In this document: piece after piece, positions 1 to 8,597 of the stretch | Position numbering within the stretch: the first letter of the stretch is position 1 | Layout: each line of letters opens with the position of its first letter | Assembly: GCA_030263805.2 (NCBI GenBank) | Contig: CP136010.1 | Location: 1,813,001-1,877,000, forward strand | Direction of reading: 5' to 3' | Source: Pseudomonas sp. FeN3W | GTDB taxonomy: Bacteria > Pseudomonadota > Gammaproteobacteria > Pseudomonadales > Pseudomonadaceae | Length of the DNA stretch: 64,000 bases | Made by a program: the position numbers and the translations under genes | Notes under the pieces: generated by a model | Database searches by the model: none | What the model saw: the letters and a program-made list of their open reading frames with translations, nothing else | What the model was told of the DNA's origin: nothing

Positions 1-191
1 CCGACACCCGCACCATCGACTATCAGGTCGGCACGCTACAGATCGACCTGTATGACGCCGCTGACGGCAAACTGGTCTGGCGCGGCAGCGCCGAGCAGAC
101 CCTGAGCAACCGCCAGGGCACCCCCGAGCAACGCGCCGGCAGCATGCGCGAGCTGGTGACACGGGTGCTGTCGCAATACCCGCCGCGCTGA
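1..191 (+). CDS. DUF4136 family protein, C-terminal part
   Basis: The reading frame is open from the window edge (first full codon at base 3) to a TGA at 189-191, giving 62 residues of the C terminus. The visible protein has a short beta-type stretch (TIDYQVGTLQIDLYD), a KLVWRGSAE segment, and ends MRELVTRVLSQYPPR. That combination matches the end of DUF4136 proteins, which are usually small lipoproteins of unknown function. The signal peptide and lipobox would lie upstream and cannot be checked. Family assignment rests on recognition of the C-terminal pattern only. Confidence 0.7.
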   Translation, partial: DTRTIDYQVGTLQIDLYDAADGKLVWRGSAEQTLSNRQGTPEQRAGSMRELVTRVLSQYPPR

Positions 192-276
192 GCCAAGCGC
201 AGCGAACCGCTGTCCCGCTATGGCGAGTCGTATCCCGGCTCGCCATACTGTCGCGCCCTGATTCCGGAGATCCGAA

Positions 277-726
277 ATGCCTGCCGTTGCCTGGTGGTTA
301 CTCACCCTTCCGTTCATTGCCGGCGCGATGCTGCCCCTGCAGGCCGGAATCAACGGCCAGGTCGCGCGTCACCTCGGCAACGTGATGGGCGCGGCACTGC
401 TTTCGTTTACCGTGGGAACACTGGCGCTGTTCGTCATCGTGGCAGTCCAGCGCGATATCCCGGCGTTGCAGACGCTGAAGGGCCTGCACTGGTGGCACTG
501 GTGTGGTGGGCTGCTGGGGGCCTTTTTCATCGCCACGGCCGCCTTCGCCGCACCGCGCACGGGAGCGTTGCTGTTTATGGCGCTATTGCTGGCCGGCCAG
601 CTGTTCGTCGCCTTGCTGCTGGATCACTTCGGCTGGGCCGGCTTTCGCCAGTCCAGCATCAGCTTCGGTAAAGTCTCCGGTCTGCTGCTGATCTTCGCCG
701 GCGTCTGGCTGATCCAGCGCGGCTAG
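277..726 (+). CDS. DMT-superfamily small membrane protein (YdcZ/DUF606 type)
   Basis: A 149-residue, very hydrophobic protein with five predicted membrane helices (about residues 5-23, 34-54, 71-90, 94-112 and 130-146). The N-terminal pattern LPLQAGINGQVARHLGN and the internal GAFFIATAAFAAPRTGA are typical of the YdcZ/DUF606 branch of the drug/metabolite transporter superfamily, whose members have half the length of full DMT carriers and may pair up. The substrate is unknown. The gene stands alone, facing the next gene convergently with only 17 bases between stops. The start has a GGAG-type ribosome site about 7 bases upstream (ccggagatccgaa). Confidence 0.82.
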   Translation: MPAVAWWLLTLPFIAGAMLPLQAGINGQVARHLGNVMGAALLSFTVGTLALFVIVAVQRDIPALQTLKGLHWWHWCGGLLGAFFIATAAFAAPRTGALLFMALLLAGQLFVALLLDHFGWAGFRQSSISFGKVSGLLLIFAGVWLIQRG

Positions 727-743
727 CAGATGCGCGGCGGGCG

Positions 744-1676
744 TCACTCGTGCTCGAAGGCGTAGAACAGGTTGGGCTCGCTGACCAGGTATAGATTGCC
801 CTGTGCATCGAAGGTCATCCCTTCGGCCTGCGGCACGCTGCGCTCCAGTCCGGCAAACCCGCTCCAGAGCGAGCGGAAGCTGACCAGCTCGCCCTCGGCA
901 TCGAGCTCCAGCATCATCTTCGCCTCGTCGCTGAGCAGCACCAGATGGCCGGTACGCTCGTCGAAGTGCACCGAGGACAGATCACTGGCCATGTCCAGCG
1001 TCTCGATCCAGGCCTCACGGTCGATGATCTTGATGTCCATGTCACCTGCCAGACTGCGCTTGATGCCTTGGATCTCGTATAGCTTGCGCGGTGAATGCTC
1101 CTTGACCACGAACAGCCGATCACCGGCGCGGTCGTACCCGACGCCCTCGAAACCGGTATTGTCCGCGTCGTTCAGGGCCAGGGTAATGGAGCGGGCGTCG
1201 GTACGCTGCAGCGGACCGGCAATCCTGGGAACCTGCACGATCAACAGCGACTGCTTACGCTCCTCGGTCAACACAAGCAGGTCATCACCCAGATAGGTCA
1301 CGCCCTCTACGTCCTGGAACCCGCGCAGCGGGTAGCGCGCGAGGAAGCCGCCATCCTTGTCCAGCGCCAGCAGCTCTTCGGGGTTATTGACGACGCCCCA
1401 GAGATGGTCGCGGCGTTCGTCATAGGTCAGCCCGGAAAGATTGTCTTCCACCGTGGCCACCGGCAGCGCGTCGATCTTCACCCGGTATTCGGGTAGCCAG
1501 AGGCTGTGCCTTTCCCAGCTGCTCTCATGCCAGGTGGTTTTCAGCGTATAGAACAGCCGCTCGTCCAGATGAGTGGCGGTGACAACGTAGAGCAGGCCGA
1601 AAAAGACGCAGCCATAGGCCCAGGCCGGGCGCAGTGTCTTGATTCGTTCCAGGCGCGCTCTGGCAATGGCCAGCAT
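744..1676 (-). CDS. SdiA-regulated domain protein (YjiK-like)
   Basis: A 310-residue protein with one N-terminal membrane anchor (about residues 18-35, AYGCVFFGLLYVVTATHL) followed by a beta-propeller-like domain. Segments such as NLSGLTYDERRDHLWGVVNNPEELLALD, the DVEGVTYLGDD repeat and AEGMTFDAQGNLYLVSEPN belong to the SdiA-regulated family (YjiK). The family's function is unknown; the fold suggests an extracytoplasmic sensor or hydrolase-like propeller. The frame stays open for another 69 codons upstream, but the sequence before the ATG at 1676 is arginine/serine-rich and not family-like, so I chose this start. Confidence 0.78.
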   Translation of the reverse strand: MLAIARARLERIKTLRPAWAYGCVFFGLLYVVTATHLDERLFYTLKTTWHESSWERHSLWLPEYRVKIDALPVATVEDNLSGLTYDERRDHLWGVVNNPEELLALDKDGGFLARYPLRGFQDVEGVTYLGDDLLVLTEERKQSLLIVQVPRIAGPLQRTDARSITLALNDADNTGFEGVGYDRAGDRLFVVKEHSPRKLYEIQGIKRSLAGDMDIKIIDREAWIETLDMASDLSSVHFDERTGHLVLLSDEAKMMLELDAEGELVSFRSLWSGFAGLERSVPQAEGMTFDAQGNLYLVSEPNLFYAFEHE

Positions 1677-1906
1677 CGTTGGTCTTCTCGTTCTGGGAAT
1701 GGTAGGCAGGCTGCCTGGCGCTTGTTGCAGTTGCATGAAGGTCGGGAACGCATGATGCGCTAAGGACTCACAGCGACATTCCGACCGCCTCCTGCCCTGG
1801 TGGTTCCAGCGCAGCGGCGACCGTTCGGAACTCTCGGGCGCACTCGAGAGCCCAATGCCCAGAGCCGTGCTTGGGCACCGCAATCGAACGTTCAGGAGAG
1901 TGATAC

Positions 1907-2200
1907 ATGCGGGTAGAAGGATTCTTCGAATGGCTGGGACAGGCGCTGGGCGCGGTCATACGTTTCATCGTCGAGGCGCTAGGCGACTTCTTCGGCCTGT
2001 TTGCCAGGGCCGGACACAATTTCCTCGAGGGGTTGTCGCGTACGCTGGGCATGGACCGCTCGCTGATCAGCCTGGTAGCACTGGCGATCGGCCTGCTGTT
2101 GCTGGTTGCGGCGGTCCGCGCGTTCTTTCGCGGCTCGATCATCGGCGGGCTGATCTGGCTGTTCCTCGGGCTGTGGCTGCTGAGCTGGTTGATTCACTGA
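1907..2200 (+). CDS. small two-helix membrane protein, unknown function
   Basis: A 97-residue protein with an amphipathic N-terminal half (MRVEGFFEWLGQALGAVIRFIVEALGDFFG) and two C-terminal hydrophobic segments (about residues 54-69 and 78-96). A strong ribosome site (AGGAG) lies 7 bases before the ATG, so it is likely a real gene. I recognise no domain. The following MATE gene starts 76 bases downstream on the same strand, so co-transcription is possible but not required. It may be a small envelope protein; no function is assigned. Confidence 0.65.
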   Translation: MRVEGFFEWLGQALGAVIRFIVEALGDFFGLFARAGHNFLEGLSRTLGMDRSLISLVALAIGLLLLVAAVRAFFRGSIIGGLIWLFLGLWLLSWLIH

Positions 2201-2276
2201 CGCGCAGCCTAAAGCTCGGACTTTCCCTCTTTCATTGCATGCCACGTATAGTGCCGGGCCGTCCCGGAGGCCCGTA

Positions 2277-3650
2277 ATGTCCAGCATGCTTGCCGCCTGG
2301 CGCCACGCCCCAACCCACAGCAAGGTGTGGGCGCTGGCGGCGCCGATGATCCTGTCGAACCTATCCGTTCCGCTGGTCGCACTGGTGGACAGCAGCGTGA
2401 TCGGCCATCTGCCGCACGCGCATCAGCTGGGCGCAGTGGCGGTCGGCGGTAGCCTGTATACGCTGCTGGTGTGGGTGATGGGCTTTCTGCGCATGGGCAC
2501 GACAGGCTTCGCCGCCCAGGCCGCTGGTCGCAACGACGGCGGCGCCCTGCGCCAGATCTTGTTACAGGGATTGCTGCTGGCCCTGGGTTTCGCGCTGTTG
2601 CTCGGGGTGCTCGGCGTGCCGCTGAAAGGCGCGGCCCTGCAGCTCATGCAGCCCTCGGCCGAACTGGACGAACTCACCCGTGACTATTTCCACACGCGGC
2701 TGTTCGGCCTGCCCGCGGCGCTGGCCAGCTATGCGCTGATCGGCTGGTTCCTCGGCACGCAGAATGCGCGCGCGCCACTGGCCATCCTGCTGACCACCAA
2801 TCTGATCAACGTGGCGCTGGACCTGTGGTTCGTGCTCGGCCTCGACTGGGGCGTGACCGGCGCCGCACGCGCCTCGGTGATCGCCGAATGGAGCGGCGCG
2901 CTGCTCGGCCTGGCGCTCACCCGCAAGGCGCTGGCCCGCTATCCCGGTCGAGTCGATACCCGCGCGCTGCGCCGCTGGTTGAGCTGGCGGCCGCTGATGG
3001 CGGTCAACCGCGACATCTTCCTGCGCTCGCTGGCGCTGCAACTGGTGTTCTTCCTGGTGACTGTCCAGGGCACCCGCCTGGGTGATGCGACGGTCGCCGC
3101 CAATGCGCTGTTGCTCAATGGTCTGCTGCTGACCGCCCACGCCCTCGATGGATTGGCTCATGCCGTGGAAGCCTTGGCCGGGCATGCCATCGGTGCCCGC
3201 AACCGCGACGCACTGCAGCGAGTGATGGTGGTCGCCGGGGGCTGGTCGTTGCTGGCCAGCGTCGCCTTCGGCTTGTTCTTCCTGCTTGGCGGCCATCTAT
3301 TTATCCAGCTGCAGACCGACATTCCCGAGGTCCGCGCGACCGCGCTGACCTACCTGCCCTATCTGGCGGCGTTGCCGCTGATTGCGGTCTGGAGCTATCT
3401 GCTCGACGGGTTGTTCATCGGTGCAACCCGCGCGCGGGAGATGCGCAACAGCATGCTCCTAGCGGTAGGCCTGACGCTGCCACTGGGCTGGCTGCTGCAA
3501 GGGCTGGGCAATCACGGCTTGTGGCTGGCGTTTCTCGCCTTCATGCTGACGCGCGGCATCTGCCTGGGCGTGATTGCCTTGCGTCTGCAGCGCCGCGGCG
3601 CCTGGTTTACCATGAGCACGCCTGGCACCACACATTCCGAAGGACGCTGA
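2277..3650 (+). CDS. MATE family efflux transporter (DinF type)
   Basis: A 457-residue multidrug and toxic compound extrusion transporter with about twelve membrane helices in two halves. The N-terminal motif APMILSNLSVPLVALVDSSVIGHL and the internal ALDGLAHAVEALAGHAIGARN are diagnostic, and the wording of the first motif fits the DinF branch of MATE rather than NorM. It would export organic cations or other small molecules using an ion gradient across the inner membrane. GGAGG sits six bases before the ATG at 2277, which favours this start over an earlier in-frame ATG at 2235. The next gene starts two bases after this stop, so the two are almost certainly one transcript. Confidence 0.9.
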   Translation: MSSMLAAWRHAPTHSKVWALAAPMILSNLSVPLVALVDSSVIGHLPHAHQLGAVAVGGSLYTLLVWVMGFLRMGTTGFAAQAAGRNDGGALRQILLQGLLLALGFALLLGVLGVPLKGAALQLMQPSAELDELTRDYFHTRLFGLPAALASYALIGWFLGTQNARAPLAILLTTNLINVALDLWFVLGLDWGVTGAARASVIAEWSGALLGLALTRKALARYPGRVDTRALRRWLSWRPLMAVNRDIFLRSLALQLVFFLVTVQGTRLGDATVAANALLLNGLLLTAHALDGLAHAVEALAGHAIGARNRDALQRVMVVAGGWSLLASVAFGLFFLLGGHLFIQLQTDIPEVRATALTYLPYLAALPLIAVWSYLLDGLFIGATRAREMRNSMLLAVGLTLPLGWLLQGLGNHGLWLAFLAFMLTRGICLGVIALRLQRRGAWFTMSTPGTTHSEGR

Positions 3651-3652
3651 AC

Positions 3653-4111
3653 ATGGCCTACGCCATTGCCGCCTACCTGCACTTTCTGGCGATCTTCCTG
3701 CTCTTTGCCCTGTTGCTGCTGGAGCATCAGCTGTTCCGCCAGCCGCTGACGCTGGAGCGCGCGCGCAGCCTGTTCCGCATCGACATAGCCTTTGGCATCA
3801 CGGCCGCGGCCGTGCTGGCGACCGGCATCGCCCGGGCGGTCTTCTACGGCAAGGGACTGGACTACTATCTGAAGAACAGCTTCTTTCACGCCAAGGTCGG
3901 TTTGTTCGTAGTCGTCGCCGTCCTGTCCATCTACCCGACGCTGACCTTTCTGCGCTGGCGCCCCGCTCTCGCGGCAGGCCAGGCACCGACCGTCTCGAGC
4001 GGCAGCGCCAGATGGGTCAAGCTGACCATTCGCCTGGAGCTGCTGCTGCTCGCGCTGATTCCCCTGCTGGCGGCGCTGATGGCACGGGGCTTCGGCGTCA
4101 TGCCCGGCTGA
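3653..4111 (+). CDS. DUF2214 family membrane protein
   Basis: A 152-residue integral membrane protein with four hydrophobic segments (about residues 4-22, 40-60, 76-98 and 128-148). The pattern LHFLAIFLLFALLLLEHQLF, ARSLFRIDIAFGITAA and FFHAKVGLFVVVAVLSIYPT is that of DUF2214, a family with no established function. It follows the MATE gene at two bases and has AAGGA before its ATG; the ribosome site lies inside the end of the upstream gene. Co-expression with an exporter is the only functional hint. Confidence 0.82.
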   Translation: MAYAIAAYLHFLAIFLLFALLLLEHQLFRQPLTLERARSLFRIDIAFGITAAAVLATGIARAVFYGKGLDYYLKNSFFHAKVGLFVVVAVLSIYPTLTFLRWRPALAAGQAPTVSSGSARWVKLTIRLELLLLALIPLLAALMARGFGVMPG

Positions 4112-4120
4112 CGCCGGGCA
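4101..4120. terminator. hairpin between convergent genes
   Basis: TGCCCGGC and GCCGGGCA form a perfect 8-bp stem with a TGAC loop that includes the stop codon of the DUF2214 gene, five bases before the end of the convergent speA. There is no U tract, so this is a candidate bidirectional attenuator or terminator, not a classic one. Confidence 0.4.
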
Positions 4121-4124
4121 CCCA

Positions 4125-6038
4125 TCAGGGCGTCAGGTAGGAAGAGCGCGTCAGACCCAGGCGCAGCGCGTCGATGTACTGGGTGCGTTCCTTGGCGCTC
4201 AACTTGGCGCTGGCGACCTTGTCGCGGTAGTAGGTCATCAGCTCCTCGGGCGATAGGTGCACGTAGCGCAGCATGTCCTCGATGGTGTCGTGGGTCTCGA
4301 TGCCGGCGTGGTAGTAGCTGCCGTCCTCACGCTGATAGACGTTCACCGAATCGGTATCGCCGAATAGGTTGTGCATGTCGCCGAGAATTTCCTGATAGGC
4401 ACCCACGAGGAACACGCCGAGGAAATACTCCTCGCCAGGCGCGACCTCGTGCACCGGCATGCTGCTCTCGATGCTCTGCTCGTCGACGTAGTGCTTGATC
4501 TTGCCATCCGAATCGCAGGTCAGGTCCTGCAGCACAGCGCGCCGCACCGGCTCCTCGCTCAGACGCTGCAGCGGTACGATCGGCAAGATCTGGTCGATCG
4601 CCCAGGTATCCGGAAGGCTCTGGAATACCGAGAAGTTGCAGATGTACTTGTCCGCCAGCTTGTCGTTGAGCTCGTCGAGCACCGCCCGATGCGAGCGCTG
4701 ACGGGCCTTGAGCTGGTTGTACAGGCGTCGGCAGATGGCGAAATAGCTCTGCTCGGCCAGCGCTTTCTGCGCCAGCGTCAGCTTGCCGGAGGCGTACTGC
4801 GCGCTGGACTCGCTCATGTAGTGGGTAGCGCGCCAGTAGGTCTCGGTGACCATTTCCGGGTCGGTCGGTCCGAGTAGGTCGGCCAGCGACTGCACGATCT
4901 CCGGCAGTTCGTCGTAGTTGTCGATCACCGGCAGCTCATCGTTGTGCCGCTCGACGTCGGTGACCTGCATGACCAACACCGCATGATGCGCCGTCATGGC
5001 ACGCCCGCTTTCGGAGAAGATGTTCGGGTGCGGCAGCCCCTGTGCCTCGCAGAACTCCTTGAGCATGCCGACCACGGTACCGGCGTATTCGTCGATGTCG
5101 TAGTTGATCGAGCTGGCATTGCGCGAGTGGGTGCCGTCGTAGTCGACCCCCAGACCGCCGCCGACATCGATGTAATCCACCGGCAGGTTCAACGCCCGTA
5201 GCTCGGCGTAGTAACGAATCGCCTCACGGAAGCCCTGACGGTAGTCGGCCAGATTGGCGATCTGCGAACCCATGTGGAAGTGCAGCAAGCGGATGCCCTG
5301 ATCCATTTCCGCCGCACGAAAGCGTTCGATCACCGAGAGCAGCTGCGCCGCGGACAGGCCGAACTTCGACCGCTCGCCACCGGTATCGGCCCACTTCGAC
5401 GAAGCCAGCGACGACAGGCGCACACGCAGGCCGACCTGCGGGGTCAGCTTGAGCTCGTTGGCCTCCTCGATCACCAGCCCGACCTCGGACTCCTTCTCGA
5501 TGACGATGAACACGTTGTGGCCGAGCTTCTGGCCCATCAGTGCGAGGCGGATGAACTCGCGGTCCTTGTAGCCATTGCAGACGATGGTGCCGCCCTTCGG
5601 CGCCAGCGCCAGCACAGCCATCAGCTCCGGCTTGGAACCCGCCTCCAGGCCGATGGAAACGTTCTGCGTGGCGATGATGTTCTCCACCACCGCTTCCTGC
5701 TGGTTGACCTTGATCGGGTACAACGCGGTGTACTTGCCGGCGTACTCCATGCGCTCGATGTTGGCATCGAAGGCACCGGTCAGGCGCCGTACGCGGTCCT
5801 GCAGGATGCCGGGGAAACGCACCAGCAACGGCAGTGACAGCCCCGCCTCGCGTAATTGCTCGATCAGGCCGTTGAACTCGATCGGCTCGCCGCTCGGCCC
5901 TTGCGGGCGCACTTCGACATTGCCCTGGTCGTTGATTGCGAAATACCCAGCGCCCCAGTGGCGGATACCGTAGATGCTGCGGCTGTCGGCAGCGGTCCAC
6001 TGGCTACCGTCGTCTTTACGTGTGCGTCGTACAGGCAT
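4125..6038 (-). CDS. speA: biosynthetic arginine decarboxylase
   Basis: A 637-residue PLP enzyme that converts arginine to agmatine, the first step of the agmatine route to putrescine, in the cytoplasm. The PLP lysine is visible at K110 (ALYPIKVNQQ), followed by GLEAGSKPEL and YIDVGGGLGVDYDG of the alanine-racemase-like barrel, and NIFSESGRAMTAHHA. The C-terminal LSPEELMTYY segment is also family-typical. Length equals that of other Pseudomonas SpeA proteins as I recall them. The ATG at 6038 follows GGGAGG by five bases; an in-frame TTG one codon earlier would be too close to that site. No leader or riboswitch is evident upstream. Confidence 0.96.
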   Translation of the reverse strand: MPVRRTRKDDGSQWTAADSRSIYGIRHWGAGYFAINDQGNVEVRPQGPSGEPIEFNGLIEQLREAGLSLPLLVRFPGILQDRVRRLTGAFDANIERMEYAGKYTALYPIKVNQQEAVVENIIATQNVSIGLEAGSKPELMAVLALAPKGGTIVCNGYKDREFIRLALMGQKLGHNVFIVIEKESEVGLVIEEANELKLTPQVGLRVRLSSLASSKWADTGGERSKFGLSAAQLLSVIERFRAAEMDQGIRLLHFHMGSQIANLADYRQGFREAIRYYAELRALNLPVDYIDVGGGLGVDYDGTHSRNASSINYDIDEYAGTVVGMLKEFCEAQGLPHPNIFSESGRAMTAHHAVLVMQVTDVERHNDELPVIDNYDELPEIVQSLADLLGPTDPEMVTETYWRATHYMSESSAQYASGKLTLAQKALAEQSYFAICRRLYNQLKARQRSHRAVLDELNDKLADKYICNFSVFQSLPDTWAIDQILPIVPLQRLSEEPVRRAVLQDLTCDSDGKIKHYVDEQSIESSMPVHEVAPGEEYFLGVFLVGAYQEILGDMHNLFGDTDSVNVYQREDGSYYHAGIETHDTIEDMLRYVHLSPEELMTYYRDKVASAKLSAKERTQYIDALRLGLTRSSYLTP

Positions 6039-6160
6039 CAAGGCCTCCCGGAAGAAATTGAGTGTTTCGCAGCGAGCAGAACCGCGCGGCGAAGGCTATG
6101 CGGCTTCGACAGCCGATATGCGGAAAATGGTGAAAATCGGTGGAGGTGTCACATCGGTGC

Positions 6161-6532
6161 TCAGCCACCGGACTTCTTGGCCTTGAAGCCACGTTTGCTC
6201 AGCTCGTCGATCAGCAGCTGAACGTGATCGCCCTGAATCTCGATGACTCCATCCTTCAGCGCACCACCCGTGCCGCAGCGACGTTTCAGCGCGCTGGCAA
6301 GTTCCTTGAGATCGGTCTCGGGCAAGGGAACGCCACTGATGGTCGTCACCGTCTTGCCGCCTCGGCCCTTACTCTCGCGGCGCACCCGTGCAATGCCGTC
6401 GCCTTCGGGCACAACGCTTTGTTTGCAGATGCAACTACCCAGCGGTTGACTGCACTCGGGACAATGCCGACCGGCATCGGTGGAATAGACCAGCCCGCTC
6501 AGGCCGGCCAGGGAAGTGGTTTTCTTCGCCAC
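6161..6532 (-). CDS. yciH: SUI1/eIF1-like translation factor YciH
   Basis: A 123-residue protein with an N-terminal four-cysteine zinc-ribbon-like segment (CPECSQPLGSCIC) and a C-terminal SUI1 domain (GVPLPETDLKELASALKRRCGTGGALKDGVIEIQGDH). Bacterial SUI1 proteins resemble eukaryotic eIF1 and can influence start-site fidelity, although their physiological role is poorly defined. It starts with GTG at 6532, preceded by TGAGG at seven bases. It lies upstream of speA on the same strand, an arrangement I recall from P. aeruginosa. The 122-base gap to speA makes co-transcription possible but unproven. Confidence 0.92.
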   Translation of the reverse strand: MAKKTTSLAGLSGLVYSTDAGRHCPECSQPLGSCICKQSVVPEGDGIARVRRESKGRGGKTVTTISGVPLPETDLKELASALKRRCGTGGALKDGVIEIQGDHVQLLIDELSKRGFKAKKSGG

Positions 6533-6675
6533 ACAAACCTCACTCGCCAATCTGGCTCTGCCTGGCAGAGCCGAAGTGCCGGCTAATTTACCAGCAATGC
6601 GAGTTGGTAGCAGAACAGAGTCCGGGCGACGCATATGAAACCCGGACTGCTCGTGAAACCGAAGTACCGCGAAGG

Positions 6676-6698
6676 GCCGATCAGCTCTTCTGATCGGC
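6676..6698. terminator. hairpin overlapping the thiO stop
   Basis: GCCGATCAG and CTGATCGGC form a perfect 9-bp stem with a 5-base loop, covering the last codons of thiO. No U tract follows on the minus strand, so termination is only possible. The next 140 bases to the SUI1 gene hold nothing else I can name. Confidence 0.35.
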
Positions 6699-7790
6699 GA
6701 TACGCCCGGCCGGTGCATAGGGCGATGGGTCCACGATCGGCGCCTGCCCAAGCATCAGATCGACCAGCAGCTGACAGGACGCCGGTGCCAGCACCAACCC
6801 GTTGCGGAAGTGCCCGCAGTTCAGCCACAGCCCGTCGAAACCGCTCACCTGTCCTATATAAGGCACGCCGTCCGGCGAACCGGGTCGCAGGCCTGCCCAG
6901 TGCTTGACCACTTGCGCATCGGCCAGCGCGGGCAACAGCTCGATCGCTGTTGCCCTCAGGCTTTCCAGCGCGTCTTCGGTCGGCGTCTTGTCGAAGCCGA
7001 CATCTTCCAGCGTGCTGCCGACCAGGATATGGCCGTCGCGCCGCGGAATCGCATAGCGCCGTTTAGCCAGCACCATACTCGGCAGGAAGTCCTCGGCGCA
7101 CTTGAATAGAATCATCTGCCCCTTCATCGGCTTGACCGGAATCTCCAGCCCCAGCGTCGCCAGCAACTGTGCGCTCCAGGCGCCCGCAGCCACCACGACC
7201 TGATCCGCTCGCATCTCGCCCTGCGCCGTCTGCACGCCTACGATGCGCGCGCCATCGCGCAGGAAACCTTCCACCGGGCACTGCTCGATTACATTCACAT
7301 TCGGTAGCTGCCGCAGCGCTTCACGCAAAGCGCGCAGCAGGCGGGGATTGCGAATGTTGGCGACCCCCTCCATGTAGACGGCACGCCCATAACCGTCACC
7401 CAATGAAGGCACGGCCTGGTGCACCGTTTCCATCGACACTGAAGTGAGTGGCCGCCCATAACGCTCAGCCCAACTCAATGCCTCGGCCTCATCGTGCAAA
7501 TCCAGCCAGTAAAGACCGGTGACATGCACCTCGGGGTCCACCCCCGTCTCTTCCAGAAGCCGCTCGCCAAGCTGCGGATAGAAATCCTGCGACCAATGCG
7601 CCAGCGCCGTGACCGCCGGGCTGTAGCGCCACGGATAAAGCGGCGAAACGATCCCGCCGCCGGCCCAGGAAGCTTCGCGACCAACATCGCCCGACTCCAG
7701 CAGCAACACCGACGTGCCTGCCTGAGCCAGGCGATAGGCGGACAACAACCCGATGACACCGCCACCGACAACGATCACTTCTTGATTCAC
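6681..7790 (-). CDS. thiO: glycine oxidase ThiO (FAD)
   Basis: A 369-residue FAD-dependent amine oxidase of the DAO family. It oxidises glycine to the imine used to build the thiazole of thiamine. The dinucleotide-binding motif VIVVGGGVIGLLSAYRLA is at the N terminus; GREASWAGGGIVSPLYPWRY, VVVAAGAWS and the C-terminal GHFRNGLVLAPASCQLL are family hallmarks. I chose GTG at 7790 because GGAG lies six bases upstream and the protein then begins directly at the FAD motif; an ATG four codons earlier would sit on that site. It is placed next to the minor pilin operon, divergently, as in P. aeruginosa. Confidence 0.92.
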   Translation of the reverse strand: MNQEVIVVGGGVIGLLSAYRLAQAGTSVLLLESGDVGREASWAGGGIVSPLYPWRYSPAVTALAHWSQDFYPQLGERLLEETGVDPEVHVTGLYWLDLHDEAEALSWAERYGRPLTSVSMETVHQAVPSLGDGYGRAVYMEGVANIRNPRLLRALREALRQLPNVNVIEQCPVEGFLRDGARIVGVQTAQGEMRADQVVVAAGAWSAQLLATLGLEIPVKPMKGQMILFKCAEDFLPSMVLAKRRYAIPRRDGHILVGSTLEDVGFDKTPTEDALESLRATAIELLPALADAQVVKHWAGLRPGSPDGVPYIGQVSGFDGLWLNCGHFRNGLVLAPASCQLLVDLMLGQAPIVDPSPYAPAGRIADQKS

Positions 7791-7942
7791 ATGCCTCTCC
7801 AACCATCTGGTTCACATTTCTGCCCGTCCTCACTTGGACTGACGGGCAGGCTGCTTTAAAAGAGCGTCGTGTATCTCGCGAACGCCAATACACATAAAGC
7901 AGCCAGGACGGCTGAGCATCATACGTGCAAAGGAACCGCACT

Positions 7943-8440
7943 ATGGCGAACCGAAATCAAGGCTTCACACTAATAGACCTGATGGTCACGCTGTCGGTAT
8001 TAAGCGTCGTCGCTGCGATAGCTATCCCCGCGTTCGGCAACATGATTGAAAGAAGTCGCCAGGAAGCGCTGAAGGATGAGGTCGAAAGCACACTGCACAA
8101 TGCCCGCACGCAAGCAGTTCTACGGCGCCGCACCATAGAGATATGTGGAAGCGGAGACGGCGAGACATGTTCGACGAACTGGGCAGATGGCTGGCTTGTA
8201 CGCACTACGACAGGGCAAACACTGCAACTGACCCAACTTCCACATCAAGCTGAGCTCAGCTGGATTGGCTTTAGCGAGAGCATTCGTTTTCGCGATAACG
8301 GGGCGGCGCCCGCCAGCAATGGGCGATTTTACCAATGCCATGGGAAGCAGGTCGCATGGCAAGTCGTCGTCAGTCGTCAGGGGCGGATACGCCAGGCTTC
8401 AGAGGCAGAAAACACCGCTCAAGCCAGCCTATGCCGGTGA
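7943..8440 (+). CDS. fimT: minor pilin-like protein FimT
   Basis: A 165-residue GspH/FimT pseudopilin. The prepilin peptidase site is NQG|FTLIDLM, so mature residue 5 is aspartate rather than the near-universal glutamate. The helix runs to about residue 32. The C-terminal region carries GRIR at residues 147-150, matching the GRxR motif described for FimT proteins that bind DNA during natural transformation. Four cysteines occur in the globular part. AAAGGAA precedes the ATG at 7943; an ATG-like codon six codons upstream is less well placed. It is first in the pilus gene series but separated from fimU by 157 bases, so it may have its own transcript. Confidence 0.88.
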   Translation: MANRNQGFTLIDLMVTLSVLSVVAAIAIPAFGNMIERSRQEALKDEVESTLHNARTQAVLRRRTIEICGSGDGETCSTNWADGWLVRTTTGQTLQLTQLPHQAELSWIGFSESIRFRDNGAAPASNGRFYQCHGKQVAWQVVVSRQGRIRQASEAENTAQASLCR

Positions 8441-8501
8441 AGCCGAACCAGGGACTCCTGCGGCAAACATCGACGCCATCACAGCTCAAACTCAAGCCTC
8501 G

Positions 8502-8511
8502 ACCGTTCATC
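8502..8511 (+). promoter_or_regulatory. AlgR-like site upstream of fimU
   Basis: ACCGTTCATC matches nine of ten bases of the AlgR consensus ACCGTTCGTC and lies 87 bases before the fimU start. In P. aeruginosa AlgR activates the fimU-pilVWXY1Y2E operon by binding near its promoter. The call here is by sequence similarity and position. The rest of the 8441-8597 gap shows no clear hairpin. Confidence 0.5.
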
Positions 8512-8597
8512 CATACAAACGCACCAACGATCTTCCCCATGCGGACAAGACACCAACGCATTTGCATCATCCGCTCACGATTCCCCTGGAGTACACC

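Noticed and set aside
2562..3296. Long reading frame antisense to the MATE gene
   Set aside because: Gln/Gly-rich composition typical of antisense high-GC DNA; no ribosome site; the MATE frame explains the region.
8265..8597. Extended FimU with a long N-terminal region
   Set aside because: The upstream part overlaps fimT and lacks a leader; the ATG at 8598 gives a normal prepilin signal.
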